A stretch of DNA of 11,965 bases from Chthoniobacterales bacterium (lineage in GTDB: Bacteria; Verrucomicrobiota; Verrucomicrobiia; Chthoniobacterales; UBA10450), in contig JACCZQ010000025.1 of the NCBI GenBank assembly GCA_013695905.1, forward strand, positions 1-11,965, written 5' to 3'. Positions 1-6,824 of this stretch are shown piece by piece. The stretch's first letter is position 1. Each line of letters begins with the position of its first letter. The notes under the pieces are model-generated. The model was not told where the DNA came from and made no database searches. It saw only the letters and a program-made list of their open reading frames with translations. A program made the position numbers and the translations under genes.

Positions 1-242
1 GGCACGATGAGGAATTCACCCGGACCGAGCTGCACCTGGTGGTCGCGGAACTCGACTCGCATGCAGCCGCGCCAGACGAGGAACATCTCGTCGGCGTCTT
101 CGTGTTGATGCCAGACGAACTCGCCCCGGAATTTTGCCAGCTTCACCTCCTGGCCGTTGAGTTCGCCGACGATCTTCGGCCGCCAATGCTCACTGAACGC
201 ACCGAAGCTCTCCGCGAGGTTCACCTTTTGTGGTCTGCTCAT
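1..242 (-). CDS. Cupin-domain protein, N-terminal part (cut by window edge)
   Basis: The first 80 residues of a small cupin (RmlC-like beta-barrel) protein, reading out of the window. The diagnostic motif is WHQHEDADEMFLVWRG, which is cupin motif 1 (H-x-H-x3-4-E, the metal ligands). It is followed by RVEFRDHQVQLGPGEFLIV, a typical approach to the second motif. Stand-alone cupins of this type are often annotated as mannose-6-phosphate isomerase-like, but the substrate cannot be read from sequence. The ATG at 242 overlaps the stop of the YjbR-like gene by ATGA, so it is probably translationally coupled to it as the third gene of the tspO run. The C-terminal half and motif 2 lie outside the window. 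Confidence 0.85.
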   Translation of the reverse strand, partial: MSRPQKVNLAESFGAFSEHWRPKIVGELNGQEVKLAKFRGEFVWHQHEDADEMFLVWRGCMRVEFRDHQVQLGPGEFLIV

Positions 243-555
243 GTTTGCCTCCCTGCGATTCGTCTCCACGCGAGCTGCATCGCCGACGCGAGCGTGTCGG
301 CATCCACCGCCGCCAGTCGCACAATGGTGCTGCCGCGTCGTCCCCATGCCCCTTTCACCGGCGTGAACACCTCCGGTTGCGCCGTGACCAGCTGTGCCTG
401 CTCCTCCGGCGTCAGGATCAACACCCCGTGCTCCTCGTCGGGGTAACCGAGAGTCGCAAAGATTTTCCCGCGCACCCGGAAATCCGGATGCTGCATGTGC
501 TGTTGCTCCACTGCTCCGGCTTGCGCCAGGGCCAGCTGCCGGAATTCCTCCGGGG

Positions 556-559
<4 letters not shown>
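239..559 (-). CDS. YjbR/MmcQ-like (CyaY-fold) protein
   Basis: A 106-residue protein of the MmcQ/YjbR family, small proteins with a CyaY-like fold that are often labelled DNA-binding although their function is poorly known. Family features visible are an N-terminal helix MTPEEFRQLALA, the segment RVRGKIFATLG with the conserved GK-x-FA core, and the C-terminal FTPVKGAWGRRGSTIVRL followed by a last helix ending in a Trp-Arg pair. The length is typical. The ATG at 559 overlaps the tspO stop (ATGA, 556-559) and the stop overlaps the cupin start (ATGA, 239-242), so the three genes are tightly coupled. A longer open frame extends upstream, but it is antisense-like low-complexity Arg/Ala sequence inside tspO and does not resemble the family, so I start at 559. 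Confidence 0.88.
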
Positions 560-1053
<494 letters not shown>

Positions 1054-1109
1054 GCTTTAGAGGTGCGGGCGGACTCGTGCAGGAGATTTCGCGTGGTCAT
1101 CACACATCA

Positions 1110-1481
1110 ATGTATTCAGTCGAAGCAGACACAACCAAGCGTCTTTTGGTCATCAGCGTCGCCGGTCACGCCTCCGCGGACGATGTGAAGGAGGTGGCGC
1201 GACGGGTGCGGGAGTTGGTGGCGAATTTCGCCCCCGGCTTCAAGGCGCTGACGGATTTTCGCTGGATGGAATCGATGGCTACGTCGGCGGCGCCATTCAT
1301 GGCCGAGGTGATGGACGCGCTCGCGGAGAAGCAGGTCAGCACGGTGGTGCGGGTGGTGCCGGATCCGCGGAAGGATATCGGGTTAAATATTCTGTCGAAG
1401 TTCCGCTATGGGCCGGAGACGCGTGTCGTGACGTACGAGACGCTGGCCGACGCGCTGCAGGAGCTGGCAGAAATCGCCTAA
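1110..1481 (+). CDS. STAS/SpoIIAA-like small protein
   Basis: A 123-residue protein with the alternating strand/helix pattern of a SpoIIAA-like (STAS/SEC14-like) domain: MYSVEADTTKRLLVISVAG, then an amphipathic helix (DDVKEVARRVRELVAN), strand ALTDFRWMES, a helix around PFMAEVMDALAEK, strand STVVRVVPDP and a C-terminal helix. Such folds serve as anti-anti-sigma or lipid/nucleotide-binding modules, and no partner anti-sigma kinase is adjacent. I start at the ATG at 1110 because the open frame upstream (to 1023) overlaps the tspO 5' end and has non-domain composition. The nearest AGGAG (1080-1084) is too far away to serve this start. It is probably co-transcribed with the DUF2007-like gene 26 bases downstream. 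The family assignment rests on pattern, not on a unique motif. Confidence 0.65.
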   Translation: MYSVEADTTKRLLVISVAGHASADDVKEVARRVRELVANFAPGFKALTDFRWMESMATSAAPFMAEVMDALAEKQVSTVVRVVPDPRKDIGLNILSKFRYGPETRVVTYETLADALQELAEIA

Positions 1482-1507
1482 CGAATGCTGACGCCGCCGA
1501 GGTTCTG

Positions 1508-1837
1508 ATGCGCAAAATTTTCGAGAGCGGCGATTCCGTGCTGGTGGGCCAATACCAGTCGATGCTGGAGAGCGACGGCATCCGGACGTTTGTGAAGAAC
1601 CTGAACCAGTCGTCGCTGATGGGTGAGATCCCGTTCGCGGAAGTTTATCCGGAGCTGTGGGTGCTGGAGGATGGCGACGTCGCGGAGGCGCTGCGGCTGC
1701 TCGAGAGCTACCGGCATTCCATCTCCGGGAACACGGCCGACTGGACCTGCGGAAACTGCGGCGAGGTGGTGCCGAAGGAGCTCGGGCAATGTTGGAAATG
1801 CGACACGCCGCAGGAGCCGGCGACGACGGCGGATTGA
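1508..1837 (+). CDS. DUF2007-type protein with C-terminal zinc ribbon
   Basis: A 109-residue protein. The first ~65 residues match the DUF2007 ('putative signal transducing protein') pattern: a short strand, a helix SVLVGQYQSMLESDGI, then a strand reading into FVKN, and the acidic segment LWVLEDGDVAEALRLLE, as in the family's 'V...D...A..ll'. Residues 79-98 form a treble-clef/zinc-ribbon knuckle with Cys81, Cys84, Cys95 and Cys98 (C-x2-C-x10-C-x2-C). The DUF2007 + zinc ribbon architecture recurs in several phyla, and its biochemical role is unknown. A GAGG at 1499-1502 stands five bases before the ATG. It lies between the STAS-like gene (26-base gap) and the membrane protein gene (31-base gap), all on the plus strand, so an operon is likely. 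Confidence 0.82.
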   Translation: MRKIFESGDSVLVGQYQSMLESDGIRTFVKNLNQSSLMGEIPFAEVYPELWVLEDGDVAEALRLLESYRHSISGNTADWTCGNCGEVVPKELGQCWKCDTPQEPATTAD

Positions 1838-1853
1838 CCGCGCGGCGGTTGTC

Positions 1854-1862
1854 GAGGAGGAG
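1854..1862 (+). promoter_or_regulatory. Strong Shine-Dalgarno for the GTG-started membrane protein
   Basis: GAGGAGGAG lies six bases before the GTG at 1869. It is one of the few strong ribosome binding sites in the window. It decides the start of the next gene over the longer open frame, which begins at 1623 inside the DUF2007-like gene. Confidence 0.8.
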
Positions 1863-1868
1863 AAAACC

Positions 1869-2564
1869 GTGACATCCGAGTTCCTGCTGCCGCTGGTGAC
1901 GGTGGGCGCCACGCTCATGCTGGTGTTGACCGGTCTGCTGAATTTCTCCGTCTTCCTGCGGCAGCTGCGCTCGTCGCGCGAGCTGCTGGAAACCGCGAAG
2001 TGGCAGCTGGAAAATGCGCGGCAGCAACCCGAGATCCAGCTCTTCCAGCGCGCGATGTCGGAGACTTCCGAGCACCTCGCGGTGCTGCTGCAGCGGCCTT
2101 ACCTGCGGCCTTACTTCTACGAGAACAAATCGTGGCGCGAGGGAGATCAGGCCACGGCTGATGAAGTGAAAATCATGGCCGAATTGCTGCTGGATAATCT
2201 GGCGTCGGCGATCATTCATTCCGCCGCGTTCCCGCAATATCCGATCCGTAGCGTGGAGCAGACGATCCGCTTTCAGCTACGGAATAGCCCCGCGTTACGC
2301 GAGTTTCTGATGGAGGCGTTCGATCGTTTTCAGATGGCGGGATTGGCCTTGCTGCGCCTGAAGAACGACACGAAGGAGCAAACCGAGGCCGACCTGCGGC
2401 TGCTGATCGATGCGTGCGGAACAGATGCTGCCGAGAGAGCACGGCGGGAGCGCTTGCTCCGGCACCTGCAGTCGGCGACGAACGACGAACCGGTGGAGCT
2501 GGCGCGGTATAGCCTGGAGCGGAAGCGAAAGCTCTCGCTCAGCGAGGCCACCTCCACTCGCTAG
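1869..2564 (+). CDS. One-pass membrane protein of unknown function
   Basis: A 231-residue protein that I do not recognise. A GTG start follows an excellent Shine-Dalgarno. Residues ~5-28 are a single hydrophobic segment (LLPLVTVGATLMLVLTGLLN). This is followed by an amphipathic, Gln/Glu/Arg-rich stretch (~31-60, LRQLRSSRELLETAKWQLEN) likely to form a coiled coil, and then a helical cytoplasmic region. A segment LLQRPYLRPYFYENKSW (~75-91) followed by a helix ending in LLLDNLASAI resembles a pattern often seen in bacterial membrane-anchored proteins of unknown function (an 'RPYF..' motif after a TM plus coil). Third in the STAS/DUF2007 run. Its last three bases overlap the end of the convergent channel relic (2561-2564). 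Confidence 0.72.
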   Translation: MTSEFLLPLVTVGATLMLVLTGLLNFSVFLRQLRSSRELLETAKWQLENARQQPEIQLFQRAMSETSEHLAVLLQRPYLRPYFYENKSWREGDQATADEVKIMAELLLDNLASAIIHSAAFPQYPIRSVEQTIRFQLRNSPALREFLMEAFDRFQMAGLALLRLKNDTKEQTEADLRLLIDACGTDAAERARRERLLRHLQSATNDEPVELARYSLERKRKLSLSEATSTR

Positions 2565-3183
2565 CTGGGCGAGTCGATTTTCTCCTCCCGCTGCTGCCAC
2601 TTCCAGCCCTCCTCCTCCATCAGAGCGAAGAGCAGCCGGCGCTGTTCGGCGGTTTCCCGGGCGGCGTTCTCAAACTCCTCGCGATCTCCCAGCGGGATGC
2701 CCGCAGCGCGCAAATCATCGAGTGACGGGAGCGGCGGTGCGTCTCCCAGCTGCGGCCCCGTTTCGGGACCAGTAGTCGGCGGGCGCGTTCGTGTTTATGT
2801 CCACGACCGCCCCGGCGAGGAGAGAAACACCAGCGTCCAGCCGAGCCACAGCGCGAGCATCCACGAGGTGATGGTGCCGACGACCACCAGCGTGCCGATG
2901 GAGGAGCGGACTCCTTCGGAGCAACAACTTCTGGAGAGATTTTGTATGGCGGACGCGATGCAGAATCCGGGTGCTGAATGGGCTCTCGCCGCCGACCTGG
3001 ATGGTGGTCCAGAGTGCTTCGATGGCCCGTGGCCACCACGATCAGCACCCCGCCGGTGATGTAGAGGGACGCCACGACGTAAGCCGAGTAACATTCGCCG
3101 CGGCGGGAGCCAAACGAAAATGCGAACGGTGGTGGCTGGGATTTGTCGGCGGGCAGGGGCGTCGCGACATTTTTCGGGCGCAT
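2561..3183 (-). pseudogene. Decayed ion-channel (K+ channel-like) gene, frameshifted and lacking its pore
   Basis: No single frame is intact, but pieces from three frames on the minus strand join into one protein. (a) LYITGGVLIVVAT is a first TM half. (c) AIEALWTTIQVGGESPFSTRI follows after one extra base in the CCC at 3026-3028. (b) IGTLVVVGTITSWMLALWLG, running on into WTLVFLSSPG, is a TM helix. (c) AVVDINTNAPADYW follows after one base appears lost from the C-run at 2810-2813. (b) The C-terminus runs from LGDAPPLPSLDDLRAAGIPL through a Glu/Arg-rich helix to EEGWKWQQ and a TAG at 2561-2563. The order and motifs are those I recall for bacterial two-TM ion-channel proteins in which 'ADYW/ADFW' is followed by the pore 'YTLFTLGNGD'. 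Here the pore, second TM and much of the C-terminal region are missing between ~2745 and 2775. The 5' limit is uncertain (ATG at 3183 or nearer 3110). The family name is from memory. Confidence 0.7.
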
Positions 3184-3259
3184 TCCGGCGCTCAGCGCAC
3201 GTGCTTCGACTCAAAAAGCGCTTGTGTTTTCCCGCGTCAGAATTAAGGCCTTACGCAGT

Positions 3260-4519
3260 ATGATCGGGAGAAAAATGGCAGTGGTGACGGTGGCGTTCGC
3301 GCTCGGGCTTTCGGGTTGCAACAAGTTGCCGAATCCGCTCGCGAAATCCGATAAGGCAACCGCCACGCCCACTCCTGCAGCCGCGGCGGCAGCGACCCCC
3401 GCGCCCACGCCGGAGGACACGAGACCGAAGATCGATCAAACCTCGCAGGTGGTTGTTTATGGCTATCACCGCTTCGTCGATAAGGTGCGCCGGCCGGATA
3501 CGGAGATCACGCCGCAGATGTTCGAGGAGCAGATGAAGCTGCTGAAGGAACGGGAGATCCCGGTGATTCCGATGCAGGATTTTCTCGCCTGGCGGCGCGG
3601 CGAGAAGAGTATCCCGCCGCGGGCTGCCATCATCACGCTCGATGACGGCTGGCTCACGCAATACACCGTCGCCTGGCCGATCCTGAAGAAGTACGACTTT
3701 CCGTTTACGATGTTTGTTTACACCGAAGGCCTCCGTCCGACGGGACACTTCGCGGGCGGCGCTGCGATGACCTGGGACCAGCTGGCGGAGATGCGCGACG
3801 CGGGCGTGGACATTCAGGGCCATTCCGCCACCCACCAGGACCTGCGGAACAAACGCCGCGTCGAAGCGATCTCGAAAAAGAAGCTGACGGAGGAGGAATA
3901 CGGCGAGTGGCTGAAAGACGAAACCGCGGGCGTGAAAAAGGCGCTGGAAGATCGGCTCGGCATCCGCGTGAACGCCTTTGCCGTCCCGTATGGCTTCCAC
4001 GACGAGACCGTGCGCAAGGCGGTGCTGGATACTGGCTATGAGGCGATGTTCACCGTTTACGGGCAGCCGCTCACCATGAACTCGTCGATGGATTCGTTAG
4101 GCCGTTACCTGATCGAGGCGAACAAGCCGAAGGTCTTTACCGACGCCTTAAACTTCGGTGGAGCTGCCGCTGGCGCGGGGCCGTCCACAGCGGCGGTGAG
4201 TGCCTCGGCGCTCTCCACTCAGCCGGCAGAAGGCGAGACGGTGCGGACTGCGACGCCGCTCATTCGCGCCGACCTGTCGAGCCTCGGCGAGATCGAACCG
4301 AAGAGCGTCCAGATGCGGATCAGCGGGCAAGGGCTCGTCCCCGCCAGCTACGATGAGAAGACGAAAACCGTTTCCTATCAGGTCACGCAAAAGCTGCGGG
4401 ATGATACCTGCACAGTGATCGTCTCCGCCCGCTCCGGCGGCAAACGCGTGGAGGCGAACTGGTCCTTCATGATCGACGACGCGGCAGCCGCGGCCACGCC
4501 TGCGCCCGCGAAGAAGTAG
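3260..4519 (+). CDS. Lipoprotein polysaccharide deacetylase (NodB homology domain)
   Basis: A 419-residue protein. Residues 1-20 form a lipoprotein signal peptide (MIGRKMAVVTVAFALGLSGC; lipobox LSGC, lipidated Cys20), followed by an Ala/Pro/Thr-rich tether to ~55. Residues ~62-290 are a carbohydrate esterase family 4 (NodB) domain. Motif 1 is TLDDGW (catalytic base Asp128 and metal-ligand Asp129), motif 2 is GHSATH (metal ligands His188 and His192), and motif 3 is AVPYGFHDET (Pro243-Tyr-Gly). All core residues are present, so an active metal-dependent N- or O-deacetylase on cell-envelope or extracellular polysaccharide is likely. Residues ~315-410 form a beta-rich domain of unknown role, ending in an Ala/Pro tail. 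I chose the ATG at 3260 because it supplies the Arg/Lys n-region. The ATG at 3275, preceded by GGGAG, is a real alternative. Confidence 0.9.
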   Translation: MIGRKMAVVTVAFALGLSGCNKLPNPLAKSDKATATPTPAAAAAATPAPTPEDTRPKIDQTSQVVVYGYHRFVDKVRRPDTEITPQMFEEQMKLLKEREIPVIPMQDFLAWRRGEKSIPPRAAIITLDDGWLTQYTVAWPILKKYDFPFTMFVYTEGLRPTGHFAGGAAMTWDQLAEMRDAGVDIQGHSATHQDLRNKRRVEAISKKKLTEEEYGEWLKDETAGVKKALEDRLGIRVNAFAVPYGFHDETVRKAVLDTGYEAMFTVYGQPLTMNSSMDSLGRYLIEANKPKVFTDALNFGGAAAGAGPSTAAVSASALSTQPAEGETVRTATPLIRADLSSLGEIEPKSVQMRISGQGLVPASYDEKTKTVSYQVTQKLRDDTCTVIVSARSGGKRVEANWSFMIDDAAAAATPAPAKK

Positions 4520-4559
4520 CCGAGCCGCGGGCGCACCCTCGCCGGCCGAACCGGAATCG

Positions 4560-4631
4560 CTTCCATTTCATCGAGCTGCCTTCGAGATCGCTGAACAGAA
4601 ACGTGATCGTTCCAGCGGGAGATTGCGCCAT
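4560..4631 (-). pseudogene. Truncated 5' end of a class III adenylate/guanylate cyclase gene
   Basis: The minus strand from an ATG at 4631 reads MAQSPAGTITFLFSDLEGSS followed by MKWKRF. This matches the usual N-terminus of bacterial stand-alone class III nucleotide cyclases (pattern GTVTFLFTDIEGST..W), including the first metal-binding Asp in F-S-D-L-E-G. After KWKRF (about 4560) the similarity stops and the frame continues as antisense sequence of the deacetylase gene to a TGA at 4467-4469, so only ~24 codons survive. It lies 33 bases beyond the stop of the cupredoxin gene on the same strand, the position of a second operon gene. I read it as the remnant left when a deletion brought the deacetylase 3' end next to this locus. 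Alternatively, a 54-residue chimeric peptide could still be made. Confidence 0.68.
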
Positions 4632-4664
4632 GTTTCGGCGTGCCGACCGACCCCGCGACCGCAG

Positions 4665-5867
4665 CTACAACAGCTGGAAAATCTCGACCAGCGCCACGCC
4701 GGTGCTGCCGGCGGTGCCGCGCACGAGTGCCGTGTAGGCGCCGGGCGGGAGCGTTGCGAGGAGGGCCGCTTCGAGATCGTTCTGCGGCGGAATGCCAGTC
4801 GCTGCGATCGCCGCTTGTTGCGTCTCCTTCCAGTCGTTATTCGCGCGGACGATCGCGCCGTTGCTGTCACGCAGCTCGAGGGTAGGGTCAGACATCGCGC
4901 CGGTAATTCCCGCCTGAGTCAGCGAAGGCCCTAGTGCGCGCACGAGGATGTTCGCATTCGCGCTGCCGCCGCCCAGGATGAAGCCGCCGATCATGAGATT
5001 GTCACCAGTGCCGACGAAGCCGCGGGTGCTGATGTTCGCCAGCTGCGAGTCGCTCGCCTGATCGAGATCAAACACCTCCACCAGCCCAATCCCGGTGGTG
5101 CTACTCTTCCCGGTCACGATCCCCGTGTAAGCTCCCGGGGCAAGCGTGGCGACGATGGCCGATTCGAGTTCGTGCTGCGGTGGGACGCCAGAGGCGGCGA
5201 TCTCCGCCTGCTGGGTGGCCTGCCAGTTGTCGTTGCTCAAGATGAGCACGCCGCCGGTGCCGCGGAGCTCGAGCACCGGGTCGGCCAATACACCGGTGAG
5301 CCCCGCCTGCTGCAGCGAGGGGCCGATCGCGCGCATGATCACCTTCTTCGGCTGCATTCCCGTGATAATGAACCCGCCGATCAAGACATTGTCGCCGGTC
5401 TGCACGCCGACCCGGGTGGAGATGTTCAGCGGCTGTGCAGCGGGAGGCGGCGTGGGCTCGCCACCTGCGACAGTGATGCGGCCGGTCATCCCCATCTCGC
5501 GATGTGGCGCACAGTAGTAATCAAACGTGCCGGGATTTGGGAAAGTGAAGGAGTACTGAGCTCCAAAATTCCGGAGCGGTGTCCCGAAGATTCCGTCAGC
5601 CACGCCGGTCTCCGGATTCCCGGAGGTGACGGTGTGGAAGTTGCCCTCCCACACCCAGCGGACGGTGTCGCCCGGCCGGATCGTCAGGAATTGCGGCACG
5701 AACTGGTGGAATGCGCCCGGCGGATCGACCCGCACGGTGAACGTCTCCGCCCACGTGGTGGTGCACGTGGCCAGCACGATCGCCAGCAAACCCGCCAGGC
5801 GGCGCGGCGGCGTCACGGAGGTGCCATGGAGCGACGAGATAATGTTGAGTCGGTGTTTGTTAGTCAT
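4665..5867 (-). CDS. Secreted plastocyanin-like protein with two C-terminal beta repeats
   Basis: A 400-residue exported protein. The N-terminus has a basic region (PRRLAG) and a hydrophobic core, with probable cleavage after TWA (residue ~40). Residues ~41-135 are a cupredoxin with the complete type 1 copper set: His78 (GNFHTV), Cys119 and His122 (YYCAPH) and Met127, in the C-x2-H-x4-M spacing of plastocyanins. A Pro-rich linker (~136-145) leads to two ~120-residue repeats starting at ~148 and ~278. Each has NISTR, GDN-(V/L)-(L/M)-IGGF, an (I/V)-x-(M/V)-RA-(I/L)-GPSL motif, ADP/SDP-x-LELR, NDNW/NNDW, Q-Q-A, a L-x-PGAYT motif, and a closing G-x-(G/A)-LVE-(V/I)-F. I recall such repeats from secreted verrucomicrobial and acidobacterial proteins, and their role is unknown. 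GGGAGAA (5871-5877) precedes the ATG. It may carry electrons or bind copper outside the cytoplasm. Confidence 0.9.
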   Translation of the reverse strand: MTNKHRLNIISSLHGTSVTPPRRLAGLLAIVLATCTTTWAETFTVRVDPPGAFHQFVPQFLTIRPGDTVRWVWEGNFHTVTSGNPETGVADGIFGTPLRNFGAQYSFTFPNPGTFDYYCAPHREMGMTGRITVAGGEPTPPPAAQPLNISTRVGVQTGDNVLIGGFIITGMQPKKVIMRAIGPSLQQAGLTGVLADPVLELRGTGGVLILSNDNWQATQQAEIAASGVPPQHELESAIVATLAPGAYTGIVTGKSSTTGIGLVEVFDLDQASDSQLANISTRGFVGTGDNLMIGGFILGGGSANANILVRALGPSLTQAGITGAMSDPTLELRDSNGAIVRANNDWKETQQAAIAATGIPPQNDLEAALLATLPPGAYTALVRGTAGSTGVALVEIFQLL

Positions 5868-6012
5868 GTCTTCTCCCGGTTAGGTGCAACGGTGATGTCT
5901 CTCCCTTTACAAAGGCATCGGCAGAGCCGCGTGGCAGAGAATCGAAAAAAAAGCGTACCGTGGGAGCAGTTCGACACCTGCGAAGCGGCTTGGTTTTTCG
6001 GGAACCGGCTGT
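5868..6012. promoter_or_regulatory. Divergent intergenic region, cupredoxin / sigma factor
   Basis: These 145 bases separate two outward-reading genes and must hold at least two promoters. What I can see is the cupredoxin Shine-Dalgarno (5871-5877), an A-tract at 5945-5952, and GGAACCGGCTG (6001-6011) directly before the sigma factor ATG. The last contains GGAAC, which is like the -35 core of many ECF promoters. I cannot place a confident -10/-35 pair. The sigma factor start has no Shine-Dalgarno. Confidence 0.4.
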
Positions 6013-6798
6013 ATGGCTATTGCTGTGCAACCCCCGCCGGGGACCATCTACGGTCAGGCTGATCCCTTTGCGTCCACGCAGTGGAGCGTCATCTCGGCGG
6101 CCGGGAAGATGGAGAGCAACCCCGAGAGCTCACGTGAGGCGCTGGCGCAGCTTTGCCAGACTTATTGGCCGCCGCTTTACACCTATGCACGCGCGCGCGG
6201 CCGCTCGCCGCACGATGCGCAGGACCTGACGCAGAGCTTTTTCGCTCACCTGATCGAGCACCAGATTTACCGGCGGACAGATCGCCAGAAGGGGAAATTC
6301 CGCTCCTTCCTGCTCGCCTCGTTCAAAAATTTCCTGGCCGATGCGCGTGATCGAGAGCAGACGCTGAAGCGCGGCGGCGACTTCGTTTTTGTCCCGCTCG
6401 ATGAACGACAAACGGAGGTCGCGGAGGCGCTCTTCCACATGCACCATTCGTCGAGCAGCGATGTGTCCGGTGAGGATCGGCTGTTCGAGCGCACATGGGC
6501 CGAGACGCTCGTCGCGACCGCGCTGGATCGGCTCACCGCCGCCTATCGTGCAGAAGGAAAACAGAACCTGCTCGATGAGCTCGGCGCCTTCCTCTCGATC
6601 GGTGCTGCTCCGCCACCGACATATGGGGAACTCGCCAGCCGCCTCGGCGTGGCGGAAGTGACGCTCCGCAGCCATGTCGCGCGCCTGCGGGTGCGCTACC
6701 GCGCGATGTTGCGGGAGGAGGTGCGGCGCACCGTCAGAACGGACGATGAAGTCGATGGTGAATTACGCGAGCTGCTGCGCGTGCTGACGCGCGGATAG
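6013..6798 (+). CDS. ECF-like RNA polymerase sigma factor
   Basis: A 261-residue sigma-70-type factor. Region 2 lies at about residues 40-110, with ALAQLCQTYWPPLYTYARAR and then SPHDAQDLTQSFFAHLIE, the latter being the core-binding 2.2 helix (DAQDLTQ.FF). FRSFLLASFKNFLADARDRE is the region 2.3/2.4 helix. Region 4 is at about 200-245, with PTYGELASRLGVAEVTLRSH as a helix-turn-helix and RLRVRYRAMLREEV following. The linker between them is long for an ECF sigma, and this 'YW.PLY....R.G.S..DAQDLTQ.FF' type is one I associate with sigma factors encoded beside Ser/Thr kinases in Planctomycetes, Acidobacteria and Verrucomicrobia. The kinase gene begins 26 bases downstream, which suggests that phosphorylation rather than an anti-sigma factor controls it. 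No anti-sigma gene is visible. Confidence 0.88.
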   Translation: MAIAVQPPPGTIYGQADPFASTQWSVISAAGKMESNPESSREALAQLCQTYWPPLYTYARARGRSPHDAQDLTQSFFAHLIEHQIYRRTDRQKGKFRSFLLASFKNFLADARDREQTLKRGGDFVFVPLDERQTEVAEALFHMHHSSSSDVSGEDRLFERTWAETLVATALDRLTAAYRAEGKQNLLDELGAFLSIGAAPPPTYGELASRLGVAEVTLRSHVARLRVRYRAMLREEVRRTVRTDDEVDGELRELLRVLTRG

Positions 6799-6824
6799 GA
6801 GAACCGGCTGGAACGCTGAAGGGA

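Noticed and set aside
1383..2237. Long minus-strand open frame (284 codons) opposite the DUF2007-like and membrane protein genes
   Set aside because: Arg/Pro/Ser-rich composition typical of antisense frames in GC-rich genes. The plus-strand genes have domains, good starts and a strong Shine-Dalgarno.
3216..3223. AAGCGCTT palindrome upstream of the deacetylase gene as an operator
   Set aside because: Eight bases only, with no second copy or matching regulator in the window.
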